Positions 30,076 through 38,358 of a DNA stretch of 64,000 nt are shown here, one piece after another. Source of the stretch: Streptomyces capitiformicae (GTDB lineage: Bacteria; Actinomycetota; Actinomycetes; Streptomycetales; Streptomycetaceae); contig NZ_CP022161.1 of the NCBI RefSeq assembly GCF_002214185.1, forward strand, positions 5,773,486 to 5,837,485. The letters are read 5' to 3'. The number at the start of each line of letters is the position of its first letter. Position 1 is the stretch's first letter. Both the position numbers and the translations under genes were made by a program. The notes below the pieces were generated by a model, which was given only the letters and a program-made list of their open reading frames with translations, was not told the origin of the DNA and did no database searches.

Positions 30076-31079
30076 GACGCACGCCCCCTCGACCGCTGCC
30101 GACAGTGGGGGAGGGTGGGCACAGCCTGCAGCGCCGAGCGCCTCGCAACCCGGTCCAGGAGCAGCGACGCACCCGCGCTGACCCCCAACGCCAGCCACCC
30201 GACACGCTGCGACAGCCGTACGGCCCGCTCGATGTCCCCGACTCGCACAGCCCGTCCCTCCCCATTCAGCACAGGCCGATGCTCGACCCGCCCCCCATAC
30301 GACAAGGTCCCCCCGAGCCGCACCCCCAGCGCCCCCGCGAACGAGGCCTCCACAGGCCCGGCATTGGGACTCGGATGCTTCGCGGCATCGGCACGCCAAG
30401 CCCGTACGGCCCCCCGGCGGTCACCCCCGGCGACGGCGGCCAGCACCGCGGTCAACCTGGCCCCCGGCCACCCCACCACGTCGTCGAGCCGGGCCGAAGC
30501 CCACCCGTACCGCCGATGGCGGAGCGACTTGTGCCCGACCATGGCGTCCAGCGTGTTGACGGCCCGGAACCCGACAAGCCCGGGCACACCCCCCACGGCC
30601 CCCCAGACCAACGCCCCCACCACGGCATCGGAGGTGTTCTCGGCGACGGACTCCACGACGGCCCGAGCGATCCCATCGGCATCGAGGGCCTGCGGATCGC
30701 GCCCACAGAGATGCGGCAGCCGGGCCCGCGCGGCCTCGACATCCCCCGCGTCGAGCGCCCGCCCGATGGCCCGGGCCTCGCGGGCGAGCGAAGTGCCCCC
30801 GACGACGGCCCAGGTGGCCGCTCCGGTCAGCGCGACGGAAGCGGTGGGAGATCGGCGTACGGCACGCGTGGCGACGGCCCCGAGCGCCACGGCGCCACCG
30901 GCGCACACGGCGGTGTGCAGCGTGCCCCACCCCCGGTGGTCCCGCCACAACACGCTCTCCACGGCAGCCGCGGCCCGCCCGAACACGGCGACCGGATGGC
31001 CCCGGCGAGGATCGCCCAGGAGCAGGTCACCGAGGAGCCCGGCGGCGGCGCCGTACGCGAAGACGCGATCGGCACGCAT
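30072..31079 (-). CDS. cbiB: Adenosylcobinamide-phosphate synthase
   Basis: A 335-residue membrane enzyme that attaches aminopropanol (phosphate) to adenosylcobyrate. The N-terminus GAAAGLLGDLLLGDPRRGHP and the block VVESVAENTSDAVVGALVWG with NTLDAMVGHKS are diagnostic of CbiB/CobD. Several hydrophobic segments fit a polytopic membrane protein. It is the first full gene of the cob operon, two bases behind a short leader ORF whose translation may supply its initiation, because the GAGG in front of its ATG is very close. Confidence 0.93.
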   Translation of the reverse strand: MRADRVFAYGAAAGLLGDLLLGDPRRGHPVAVFGRAAAAVESVLWRDHRGWGTLHTAVCAGGAVALGAVATRAVRRSPTASVALTGAATWAVVGGTSLAREARAIGRALDAGDVEAARARLPHLCGRDPQALDADGIARAVVESVAENTSDAVVGALVWGAVGGVPGLVGFRAVNTLDAMVGHKSLRHRRYGWASARLDDVVGWPGARLTAVLAAVAGGDRRGAVRAWRADAAKHPSPNAGPVEASFAGALGVRLGGTLSYGGRVEHRPVLNGEGRAVRVGDIERAVRLSQRVGWLALGVSAGASLLLDRVARRSALQAVPTLPHCRQRSRGRAS

Positions 31080-31083
31080 GGCC

Positions 31084-31143
31084 TCAGCCGATCGCGAGGT
31101 CGGGCAAGGACCAGATGGTGAAGCTCAACCGGCAGCCGCGCAT
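31084..31143 (-). CDS. 19-residue leader ORF between riboswitch and cbiB
   Basis: ATG 31143 follows GAGGA with a 9-nt gap and reads MRGCRLSFTIWSLPDLAIG, then TGA, ending 4 nt before the cbiB ATG. Every sense codon ends in G or C, as in real genes here. Its spacing suggests it couples cbiB translation to the riboswitch: the ribosome site masked or freed by cobalamin would be this one. No function is known to me. Confidence 0.45.
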   Translation of the reverse strand: MRGCRLSFTIWSLPDLAIG

Positions 31144-31171
31144 GGCGATATGTCCTCACTCAGGGTGTCCA

Positions 31172-31330
31172 CGCCCTGGTTCGACGAGACCGACGACGAG
31201 AGTTCCTGGCTCCCGGGAAGGTTCTTCCCCGGTGACAGTGGCGGGACCGCGCCGGACTCGCACCGGCTTCCTCTCCTGCCGTCGTAGATGGCCCCGGCAG
31301 TCCACCACGCCCCTGGAAGACCCGTCAACT
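31172..31330 (-). ncRNA. Cobalamin (adenosylcobalamin) riboswitch controlling the cob operon
   Basis: On the minus strand the leader contains GAAGCCGGTGCGAGTCCGGC, then GCGGTCCCGCCACTGT with the B12-box core GCCACTG (31236-31242 on the plus strand), and GGGAGCCAGGAA: the ordered conserved elements of cobalamin riboswitches. A GTCAAC-AGCAA-GTTGAC hairpin marks the 5' side near 31320-31337. A small CAGGG/CCCTG hairpin sits before the leader ORF and may mask its ribosome site. Binding would lower expression of the operon when cobalamin is plentiful. Confidence 0.88.
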
Positions 31331-31337
31331 TGCTGTT

Positions 31338-31654
31338 GACCTGCGGTGCAGTGGTGTGCTGAGCCCCACACCGCTGAAATGTCGTCAGACACCCGAATCG
31401 GCGGTTTCTCGGCTCTTTCCCGGTGCCCAAGCCGGGAACACTTGAGGGAACGGCCGTACGAAAGCTGAGCGCCGACGAGCGGCATGGAGTGATGCGTTGC
31501 GGGGAGACCCGTGTGCTCGTGCGTGACTCGAAGTGGGGGTCACGACGCTGTGCTCATCTTTCGCCACGCCGCGTGGTGTGGTTTTCTGGCGGGGCTGGTG
31601 GACCCGGTAGCGGACGGTTCGTGACGATCCGTCCGGGGGACGGGAGGTACGCAC
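31338..31654. other. Intergenic region between the cob leader and a small membrane protein
   Basis: About 317 bp. It must hold the promoter of the cob operon leftwards and that of the 31655 gene rightwards. I see no convincing ORF and no clear consensus promoter. Confidence 0.4.
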
Positions 31655-31963
31655 ATGGGAGACCGGGCCAAGGAATCCTCGGCGCACAAGGGGAAACCAG
31701 GCACAAGGGGAACGCGGATCACGGCGGCCGCTCCGCTGGCGCTCTACTGCTCGGTGATGGGGGTCCTGGCTGTCGGAGCCGGCGCCCTCGCCGCGCTGTT
31801 GGTGCCGTCCGGTGAGGCGCGCGTGCTGGTCTGGCTGGTGGTGACCGTCCTGATCGCCGGGGGTGCCGGACTGTGGTGGGGGATCGCCCCCGTCACGGAG
31901 CGCCTCCGGGTTCTGGGCCGGGTCCTGGAGCCGGCCCAGCCCCGGAGGTCGCAGCACCACTGA
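31655..31963 (+). CDS. Small membrane protein of unknown function
   Basis: A 102-residue protein with a polar, Lys/Gly-rich N-terminus of about 25 residues and two hydrophobic segments (LALYCSVMGVLAVGAGALAA and VLVWLVVTVLIAGGAGLWWG), then a basic tail. ATG 31655 has GGGAGG eight bases upstream. I recognise no family. It converges with the 32129 gene on a strong hairpin. Confidence 0.7.
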   Translation: MGDRAKESSAHKGKPGTRGTRITAAAPLALYCSVMGVLAVGAGALAALLVPSGEARVLVWLVVTVLIAGGAGLWWGIAPVTERLRVLGRVLEPAQPRRSQHH

Positions 31964-32042
31964 CGGGCGAGTTCTGCCGGTTCGCGGAGCGATGACGCAA
32001 CGCGGGCGTTCTCCGCCGGAATGGTGACGGCAGCACGCAGCG

Positions 32043-32076
32043 ACCCCCGTAAGCGTCACCGGACGCCCACGGGGGT
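32043..32076. terminator. Bidirectional hairpin terminator
   Basis: Outer arms ACCCCCGT and ACGGGGGT enclose an inner GCGTC-ACCG-GACGC hairpin (32043-32076), between two converging genes. Confidence 0.7.
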
Positions 32077-32128
32077 TGATTCTGAAGTTGTCAGAGATGC
32101 GGCGGTACGCCGATGAGGAGTTCCCGTC

Positions 32129-32350
32129 TCAGGCCATGATCAGTGAAATTCCGTACGCCACGGCCGCCGCACACAGCGCGAAGCACACGTACGCACCAGT
32201 GGTCGCCAGCGCCACCGAGTCGCCCCGGGTTGACGCCTCCTCCCGCTTGGAGAGGCCGATGATGCCGAGGGTGAACAGGCCGACGAGGGCCACGGTGACC
32301 ACGAGGCTGACTCCGAAGACGGAGCCGAGGGCTGCCCAGTCGATGTGCAT
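32129..32350 (-). CDS. Small two-helix membrane protein co-transcribed with Pit
   Basis: A 73-residue protein with two hydrophobic segments (VFGVSLVVTVALVGLFTLGI and YVCFALCAAAVAYGISLIM) flanking a short KREEASTRG loop. ATG 32350 has AGGAAG upstream and lies 30 bp after the phosphate transporter stop, so the two are likely one transcript. Function unknown; an accessory to the transporter is plausible only from position. Confidence 0.75.
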   Translation of the reverse strand: MHIDWAALGSVFGVSLVVTVALVGLFTLGIIGLSKREEASTRGDSVALATTGAYVCFALCAAAVAYGISLIMA

Positions 32351-32379
32351 GGTGATTCTTCCTCAGATGATCGCGGGGC

Positions 32380-33630
32380 TCAGACGGCGGGCGTCGGCGC
32401 CGACGGGTTCGCGGTGGTCTCGGCGGCCGCCGCCGGGGCCGGAATGGTCGCCGTGAGGTCTTCGGCCACGGTGCCGGCCGCCGGCGGCGTCACGGCGGCG
32501 ATGGCCGTGGTCACCACACCGGGCGTCTCCTCGGCGTCGTTCACATTGGTGTGGTCGACGACCTCACGGCGGGAGACCACCCAGATCGCGGCGCTGGAGG
32601 CGACCAGGAAGACCGCGACGGCGGCCGTGCCCCAGGTCCCGAAGGACGTCACCCACTCGGCGAGCGCGGCGACGAGCGCGGCGGCCGGCAGGGTCAGACC
32701 CCAGGCGACGAACATGCGGGTGGCGGTGGACCAGCGGACCACGCCGCCCTTGCGGCCGAGGCCCGCGCCCATCACGGCACCGGAGACGGAGTGCGTGGTG
32801 GAGAGCGAGAAGCCGAGGTGCGAGGAGGCCAGGATGACCGTGGCCGCGCTGGTCTGGGCGGCGAAGCCCTGCTGCGGCTGGAGGTCGGTCAGGCCCTTGC
32901 CCATCGTGCGGATGATGCGCCAGCCGCCCAGGTAGGTGCCGAGCGCGATGGCCATACCGGCGGAGACGATGACCCACACCGGCGGGTCGGAGTCGGGCGC
33001 GAGGGCGCCACCGGCGACCAGCGCCAGGGTGATGATGCCCATCGTCTTCTGTGCGTCGTTCGTGCCGTGGGCCAGCGAGACCAGGCCCGCGGAGGCGATC
33101 TGGCCGGCGCGGTAGCCCTTGCCGGAGGCCTTCTCGCTCGTGTGCCGCCCCAGCTTGTACGTCAGCCGGGTGGCGAACATCGCCGCGATGCCGGCGACCA
33201 GCGGGGCCGCGACGGCGGGGATCAGCACCTTGGTGACGAGCACGTCACCGTGCACCGCGCCGAGGCCGGCCGAGGCGATCGTGGCGCCGATCAGGCCGCC
33301 CATCAGGGCGTGCGAGGAACTGGAGGGGAGTCCGACCAGCCAGGTCAGGAGGTTCCAGAGTATGGCGCCCACGAGCGCCGCGAATATGACCTCCGGCTGT
33401 ATGCCGGACTCGTCGACGAGTCCTTTGGAGATGGTGTTGGCGACCTCGATGGAGAGGAACGCGCCGACAAGGTTGAGCACGGCGGACATGGCCACCGCGA
33501 CCTTGGGCTTCATCGCGCCGGTCGAGATGGTGGTGGCCATCGCGTTGGCGGTGTCGTGGAAACCGTTCGTAAAATCGAACACGAGCGCGGTGATCACCAC
33601 GATCGCGAGGATCAGCGAGAAGTTTTCCAT
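32380..33630 (-). CDS. pit: Low-affinity inorganic phosphate transporter (PiT family)
   Basis: A 416-residue polytopic proton- or metal-coupled phosphate permease. The two PiT signatures are visible: FDFTNGFHDTANAMATTIS at the N-terminus and SLAHGTNDAQKTMGIITLAL in the second half, with GLPSSSSHALMGGLIGA between. The C-terminal tail is Ala/Pro-rich and poorly conserved. ATG 33630 is preceded, about 48-70 bp upstream, by direct repeats resembling a PHO box, which suggests control by the PhoR-PhoP system. Confidence 0.93.
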   Translation of the reverse strand: MENFSLILAIVVITALVFDFTNGFHDTANAMATTISTGAMKPKVAVAMSAVLNLVGAFLSIEVANTISKGLVDESGIQPEVIFAALVGAILWNLLTWLVGLPSSSSHALMGGLIGATIASAGLGAVHGDVLVTKVLIPAVAAPLVAGIAAMFATRLTYKLGRHTSEKASGKGYRAGQIASAGLVSLAHGTNDAQKTMGIITLALVAGGALAPDSDPPVWVIVSAGMAIALGTYLGGWRIIRTMGKGLTDLQPQQGFAAQTSAATVILASSHLGFSLSTTHSVSGAVMGAGLGRKGGVVRWSTATRMFVAWGLTLPAAALVAALAEWVTSFGTWGTAAVAVFLVASSAAIWVVSRREVVDHTNVNDAEETPGVVTTAIAAVTPPAAGTVAEDLTATIPAPAAAAETTANPSAPTPAV

Positions 33631-33677
33631 TTACCCGGGCTTCTTTCGGACGTCAGTGGCATGTGGACCGTAAGTAA

Positions 33678-33699
33678 CCTGGATGAACGGAAGATGAAC
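33678..33699 (-). promoter_or_regulatory. PHO-box-like direct repeat upstream of pit
   Basis: On the minus strand GTTCATCTTCC (33699-33689) is followed at once by GTTCATCCAGG (33688-33678), two 11-bp direct repeats fitting the Streptomyces PhoP consensus of GTTCAYY type; a weaker third unit TTACTTACGGT follows. Confidence 0.7.
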
Positions 33700-33816
33700 T
33701 GCGGTGGGCCGTGGGGTGTGGTGAACGGGGTGTTGCTGTTCCGTTTGCTCCGAAGCGCGCCGGAAGCCGAACGGCATGAGGGTGCCCGGCCTTTCGAACT
33801 GAGACGGAATGCCCAG

Positions 33817-33854
33817 CTCCGCGGGCCCGCGGTGAGTCTCACGGGCCCGCGGAG
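33817..33854. terminator. Hairpin terminator downstream of the GH25 lysozyme
   Basis: CTCCGCGGGCCCG at 33817 pairs with CGGGCCCGCGGAG ending at 33854, with an inner GTGAG-T-CTCAC extension. It lies 16 bp beyond the lysozyme stop codon. Confidence 0.7.
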
Positions 33855-33870
33855 GTCCATCGGAAGTCGG

Positions 33871-34632
33871 CTAGCCCTTGGCGAACTTCTTCAGCCGGCT
33901 CGTGGACCCGTTGAAGAGATTTTGGTCACCCGGCAGGCTTCCGCTGCCGTTGTCGTACTGCCAGATCGTCCAGAACTTCCACCCCGCGGGGAGCTCTCCC
34001 GCCCCCGCCGAGTTGTACCGCGCCAGCCACAGCGCGTGGTTCCCGCCGAAGGCGGTGCTGTTGCCGGTGCAGGTCTTCCACCAGTGGGTCGTCGTGTAGA
34101 TCACCGGACGGCGGCCGGTGAGCCGCTTGACCTCGTTGCTGAACGACTTGATCCAGCTGACCATCTTGCTGTTGCTCAGGCCGTAGCACTTCTTCTTCTT
34201 GTTGTACGGGTTGTACTCGATGTCCAGCGCGGGCGGCAGTGTCCAGCCGTCCGCGCGCCAGCCGCCACCGTTCCGCACGAAGTACGCGGCCTGGGCCTTC
34301 CCGGACGACGTGTTCGGTACCGCGAAGTGGTACGCGCCGCGGATCAGGCCCGCGTTCCGTGAGCCGTTGTACTGCTGGCCGAAGTGCGGGTTGCGGTAGG
34401 TGGTGGACTCCGTCGCCTTGACGTAGACGAACGTGGCGCCCTTCGACTTCGCCCTCGACCAGTTCACGTTCTTCTGGTGCGAGGAGACGTCGTGTCCCTT
34501 GGGCCTCGCGGCGGCCGAGACGGGGATCTCGACGAGAGCGGTTCCCCCCAGGGTGAGCGCGGCGACCGATGCCGCGAGCAAACGGTTGCGGTGACGGGAC
34601 GGTCGACGGGACGGTTTGGGATCGCGAGCCAT
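33871..34632 (-). CDS. Secreted GH25 lysozyme (N-acetylmuramidase)
   Basis: A 253-residue exported peptidoglycan hydrolase. The Arg-rich N-terminus and hydrophobic core (LLAASVAALTLGGTALV) form a signal peptide. The catalytic barrel has the GH25 residues: Asp48 in HDVSSHQ and the DxE pair Asp137/Glu139 in PPALDIEYNP, plus ATFVYVKATEST and GAYHFAVP. It cleaves the beta-1,4 bond between MurNAc and GlcNAc, for wall turnover or lysis. ATG 34632 follows GGGGGAAA. It is divergent from the aldolase gene across a region with 11-bp direct repeats. Confidence 0.92.
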   Translation of the reverse strand: MARDPKPSRRPSRHRNRLLAASVAALTLGGTALVEIPVSAAARPKGHDVSSHQKNVNWSRAKSKGATFVYVKATESTTYRNPHFGQQYNGSRNAGLIRGAYHFAVPNTSSGKAQAAYFVRNGGGWRADGWTLPPALDIEYNPYNKKKKCYGLSNSKMVSWIKSFSNEVKRLTGRRPVIYTTTHWWKTCTGNSTAFGGNHALWLARYNSAGAGELPAGWKFWTIWQYDNGSGSLPGDQNLFNGSTSRLKKFAKG

Positions 34633-34683
34633 GTTTCCCCCGGAATGGCGATGTGCGCGACAAAACATCCGGAGGCTACTGGA

Positions 34684-34734
34684 AGATCACCGAATACCAG
34701 TCGATCACCGGCCAATCACTGGTCAATCACCATC
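34684..34734. promoter_or_regulatory. Iterated 11-bp direct repeats in a divergent promoter
   Basis: CGATCACCGGC (34702), CAATCACTGGT (34713) and CAATCACCATC (34724) follow one another without gap; AGATCACCGAA at 34684 is a fourth, offset copy. The TCAC core with an 11-bp period recalls PhoP-binding repeats. The region lies between the lysozyme and the aldolase genes. Confidence 0.5.
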
Positions 34735-34844
34735 ACGAGCGATATATGTGCATATGAGATCTTCCGGAGGCCCGCTTTCGGCCCTACAGTGCCCCGGCCC
34801 CGGCCCCGGCCCGCTCCGCGCGGCCCGCCTGGCAGGATCGCGGC

Positions 34845-35576
34845 ATGGCTGAGCAGCAGCGGAACACCCGGGACGAACGGGACGCCGGTGGGGACGCACA
34901 GGAATCGCCGGACGTACGGCACCGGGGCGTACCGGCCGACGTGGCGAGGGCGTGGGACGAGCTCGTGGCGACGGCCCGTCGGACGGTGGTCGACGGTCTG
35001 GTCGTCGGCACCTCCGGCAACGTGTCCGTACGGGTCGGCGACACCGTCCTGGTCACGCCGACGGGAGTGCCGTACGACCGGCTGTCGCCGGACGACGTGA
35101 CCGGCGTGGACCTCGCCGGGCGCCAGGTCCTCGGCACGCTTCGCCCCACGAGCGAACTCCCCATGCACCTGGCGATCCACCACAGCACCGACGCCCGCGC
35201 CGTCGTCCACACCCACGCCGTCCACGCGACGGCCGTCTCCACGCTCGTACGCGAACTGCCGCTGATCCACTACATGTCCGCCGCCCTCGGCGGGCCCGTC
35301 CGAGTCGCCCCGTATGCGACCTACGGCACCCGGGAGTTGGCCGAGAACATGCTCCGCGCCCTGACCGGCCGCACCGCTTGTCTCCTCCAGAACCACGGCA
35401 CGATCACATACGGAAACACCCTCTCCGAGGCATTCGACCGCACCGCCCAACTGGAGTGGATGTGCCGAGTCTGGCTCACGGCCTCCTCCGTCCCGGGCCT
35501 GGCCCCGAGCCTGCTCACTCGCGAACAGCTGAACGAGGTGGGGGAGCGACTGCGCGGCTACGGGCAGCCGGAGTAG
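34845..35576 (+). CDS. Class II aldolase/adducin family protein
   Basis: A 243-residue zinc-dependent aldolase-type protein, similar to L-fuculose-phosphate aldolase. Visible are GTSGNVSVRVGDTVLVTPTG (phosphate-binding loop), SELPMHLAIH (catalytic Glu), VVHTHAVHATAVS with two zinc-ligand histidines, and LLQNHGTITYG with the third. About 35 polar residues precede the domain. Substrate unknown; some relatives are epimerases or decarboxylases. Confidence 0.87.
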   Translation: MAEQQRNTRDERDAGGDAQESPDVRHRGVPADVARAWDELVATARRTVVDGLVVGTSGNVSVRVGDTVLVTPTGVPYDRLSPDDVTGVDLAGRQVLGTLRPTSELPMHLAIHHSTDARAVVHTHAVHATAVSTLVRELPLIHYMSAALGGPVRVAPYATYGTRELAENMLRALTGRTACLLQNHGTITYGNTLSEAFDRTAQLEWMCRVWLTASSVPGLAPSLLTREQLNEVGERLRGYGQPE

Positions 35577-35638
35577 AGGAGTGCACCCGATATCCACGCC
35601 CACTGGCCCATGTCGGGATCCGCCGGGACACTGGTGCC

Positions 35639-36766
35639 GTGCGTGGAGTCAAGGCGGCAGCCGCGGCTGTCGGTGTCGTGTTCGCGGCCGGCGCCGCCAG
35701 TGTCGTGGCCGGCCGACTGGCCAGTGACGCCGCACTGAAGGTGCCGCCGGGCAGACCACTGCCCACGGAGCCCCGGCTGACGGTGCACTCCACCGCCGCG
35801 GGCCGCATCACCCTCACCCGGGCCTTCGCCGCGCAGCGCCCCGGCACCTACGGCCTCACCGGCGAAGCCGCCCACGCGGTCGTCGGCAACGTCCTGAACG
35901 GCGCCCCGCACACCCCCGACACGGTCGTACGCAGACTGGAGCGCGTCAACCACGGCACCCTGGAGCCCGGCGACAAGGTCTGGCTCACCCCCAACACCCA
36001 CATCGGCGACCCGCGCACCGCCCTCGGCCTCGACCACACCGACATCGACATCCCCGGCGAACTCGGCACCCTGCCCGCCTGGTTCGTGCCCGGCGCCCGC
36101 GACACCTGGGTGATCACCGTCCACGGACTGGGTACCACCCGCGAACACCCCATGAACGTCATGGCGTTCCTGCACCGTCACCGCTTCCCGGTGCTCGACC
36201 TCGCCTACCGCGGCGACCTCGGCGCACCCCGCCCTCCGGACGGCCTGAACCACCTCGGCGAGACCGAGTGGCGCGACGTGGACGCGGCCATCCGCTACGC
36301 CGTCCGGCAGGGCGCCGCGAAGGTCGTCCTGCACGGCTGGTCCACCGGCGCCACCATGGCCCTGCGCGCCGCCACGCACTCCGTGCTGCGCGACCGCGTC
36401 GCCGGACTCGTCCTGGACTCGCCGGTCCTCGACTGGCCGACCACCCTGCGCGCCCTCGCCGCCGCCCGCCGCACCCCCGGCGCCCTGCTGCCCCTCGCCG
36501 TCCGCGCCGCCCAGGGCCGCACGGGAATGCACGGCGACCGCGCCGAGGAGGCCGCCGCCCCGCCGCGGCTCGGGGCACCCGCCCTGATCTTCCACGGCCC
36601 GGACGACACCCTCGCCCCCTGGGCCCCCTCCCGCCGCCTCGCCGCGGACCGCCCCGACCGCGTCACCCTGCGCACGGTCCGCCACGCCCCGCACGGCGCC
36701 ATGTGGAACGTCGACCCCGCAGGCTACGAAGAGGCCCTCCGTCGCTTCCTGACACCGCTGATCTAG
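35639..36766 (+). CDS. Alpha/beta hydrolase with N-terminal membrane anchor or signal
   Basis: A 375-residue protein starting at GTG 35639, 62 bp after the aldolase gene. An N-terminal hydrophobic stretch (AAAAAVGVVFAAGAASVVAG) may anchor or export it. After an unrecognised segment of about 120 residues comes the hydrolase fold: VITVHGLGTTREHP (oxyanion region), VVLHGWSTGATMAL with the nucleophile Ser in G-W-S-T-G, LIFHGPDDTLAPW (acid) and VRHAPHGAMW (His). The substrate is not evident; family members include esterases and lipases. Confidence 0.82.
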   Translation: MRGVKAAAAAVGVVFAAGAASVVAGRLASDAALKVPPGRPLPTEPRLTVHSTAAGRITLTRAFAAQRPGTYGLTGEAAHAVVGNVLNGAPHTPDTVVRRLERVNHGTLEPGDKVWLTPNTHIGDPRTALGLDHTDIDIPGELGTLPAWFVPGARDTWVITVHGLGTTREHPMNVMAFLHRHRFPVLDLAYRGDLGAPRPPDGLNHLGETEWRDVDAAIRYAVRQGAAKVVLHGWSTGATMALRAATHSVLRDRVAGLVLDSPVLDWPTTLRALAAARRTPGALLPLAVRAAQGRTGMHGDRAEEAAAPPRLGAPALIFHGPDDTLAPWAPSRRLAADRPDRVTLRTVRHAPHGAMWNVDPAGYEEALRRFLTPLI

Positions 36767-36912
36767 ACAGGTACGGCTCATTCCGTTTAGTGCCGGACCA
36801 AGGCGCTCCTCACCGTCGTCGAGCCCCTGTGGGACCCGTGCCTTGGCCACCCCTGTAGCCCGCTGTGACATTCCGTTTGGGTTTTCGGACCGTCAACCGG
36901 GAGACTGCCCCC

Positions 36913-38319
36913 GTGACGTCCCGTAATCCGCGCGACTCCAGGCTCCGACTCGTCAGCCCGCGAACCCTGGCCGCCGCTCCCCGAGCAGCAGTGAACCAGC
37001 GCCGCCGACCGGCTCCCAGGCCCCCGGAGGGCACCCCGCCGCCCGTGGAACTCGCCCGCATGGCCCGCGCCGTCCTGGCCGACGCCGCAACCGTCGCCCG
37101 CTGGGCCGACACCGCGCTGCGCCCCGGCCGCGAGGGCGCCGACGCGGACGGCAAGGGCACCCTCTCCGACGCGACCGCCGAACGGGCCGCCGCCGAGCTG
37201 GGCCTGACCCCGGATCAGGTCCGCCACGACTGGGACACGGCACGCCTGGCCGGCCTCGTCGAGGTGCACGGCGACAGCGCCCGCCCCGGCTGGCGGCTGC
37301 GTGCCTGGCACCGCGACGACAGCGCCGTACTGCGCGGCTGGGTGGCGCTCTTCGACGCCTGGTCCATCGCCCACCCCGAGCCCGCGGACCTCGAACCCGC
37401 CGCCGTGGCCGAGGTCGTCTCGGCCATGCCCCAGGTGCTCTCCTTCCTCCAGCTCTCCGCCGGCCCCGTCCCCGTGGAACAGCTCCTCGACCTCCTCGAA
37501 CAGCGGGTCATCGAACTGCGCACCGAGCGCTGCGAGATCCCGTACGGGCCGCAGCCCGAGCCGAGCACGGAACCCGGCGCGGAGGACACCCCGCTCGCCC
37601 CCCTCACCCCGCTCCTCGAATGGTCCCTGCGCGCCCTCGCCTCCGTCGGCGCCCTGACCTACGGCGACGCCCAGGCCACGCTCACCCCGCTCGGCAGCTG
37701 GGCGGTGTGGGTGAAGCTGGAGCAGATCTGCGTCGCCGCGCAGAGCCCGGCCGGGAACATCGAGGTCGCCGCCGAGGACATGCTCCGCGGCTGCGCCCAG
37801 CTGCGCCCGAACGCGGCCCGCGCCGAGTACCGCGCCTGGCTCGCCGCCCGCCCCGTCGGCGCCGCCGTCACCGAGCTCATCGACGCCGCCCGCGGCGAGG
37901 ACGCGCTCATCCGCGGCCTCGCCTTCGAGGCGCTGCGCGTGGTCGGCGCCCCCGCCGAGCCGGACGTACGCACCGTCGTCGACGAGACGCCGCTACGCCC
38001 CTACGCCCTGCTGTGGCTCGCCGAGCACGATGGCGCCGACCCCGAGGACGCCCACGAGGTGCTCACCCGCGAGGAGGCCACCTGGCTATGGGTGGACACG
38101 GCCGCGGCCGTCGCCGACCACGGGGAGGCCCCGCTCCTCGTACGGCACCTGGAGTCCGCCGTGCAGGCCACGGTGCCCGCGCTGCTCGACGAGGTCCGGG
38201 CGGTAGGGCACCCCCGCACCGTCCAGGTCCTGGTCGCCCTAGCCGCCGCCCACCCCGACCCGGCGCTCGCCAAGGCCGTCCGCAGGGCCGCCTTCCAGGT
38301 GCACACCGGAGGCAGCTGA
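36913..38319 (+). CDS. Conserved protein of unknown function
   Basis: A 468-residue, largely alpha-helical, Ala/Leu/Glu-rich protein with no signal peptide or membrane segment. Start GTG 36913 follows GGGAG by about 10 bases. An Arg/Pro-rich N-terminus of about 40 residues leads into a winged-helix-like portion (ATAERAAAELGLTPDQVRHDW, with a second copy of the type near ALTYGDAQATLTPLGSWAV), and the C-terminal 170 residues look like helical repeats. I do not recognise a named family. Confidence 0.7.
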   Translation: MTSRNPRDSRLRLVSPRTLAAAPRAAVNQRRRPAPRPPEGTPPPVELARMARAVLADAATVARWADTALRPGREGADADGKGTLSDATAERAAAELGLTPDQVRHDWDTARLAGLVEVHGDSARPGWRLRAWHRDDSAVLRGWVALFDAWSIAHPEPADLEPAAVAEVVSAMPQVLSFLQLSAGPVPVEQLLDLLEQRVIELRTERCEIPYGPQPEPSTEPGAEDTPLAPLTPLLEWSLRALASVGALTYGDAQATLTPLGSWAVWVKLEQICVAAQSPAGNIEVAAEDMLRGCAQLRPNAARAEYRAWLAARPVGAAVTELIDAARGEDALIRGLAFEALRVVGAPAEPDVRTVVDETPLRPYALLWLAEHDGADPEDAHEVLTREEATWLWVDTAAAVADHGEAPLLVRHLESAVQATVPALLDEVRAVGHPRTVQVLVALAAAHPDPALAKAVRRAAFQVHTGGS

Positions 38320-38358
38320 CCGAGGGAGGCGAAGATCGCCGGCCGGGTGGGGCGGGGG

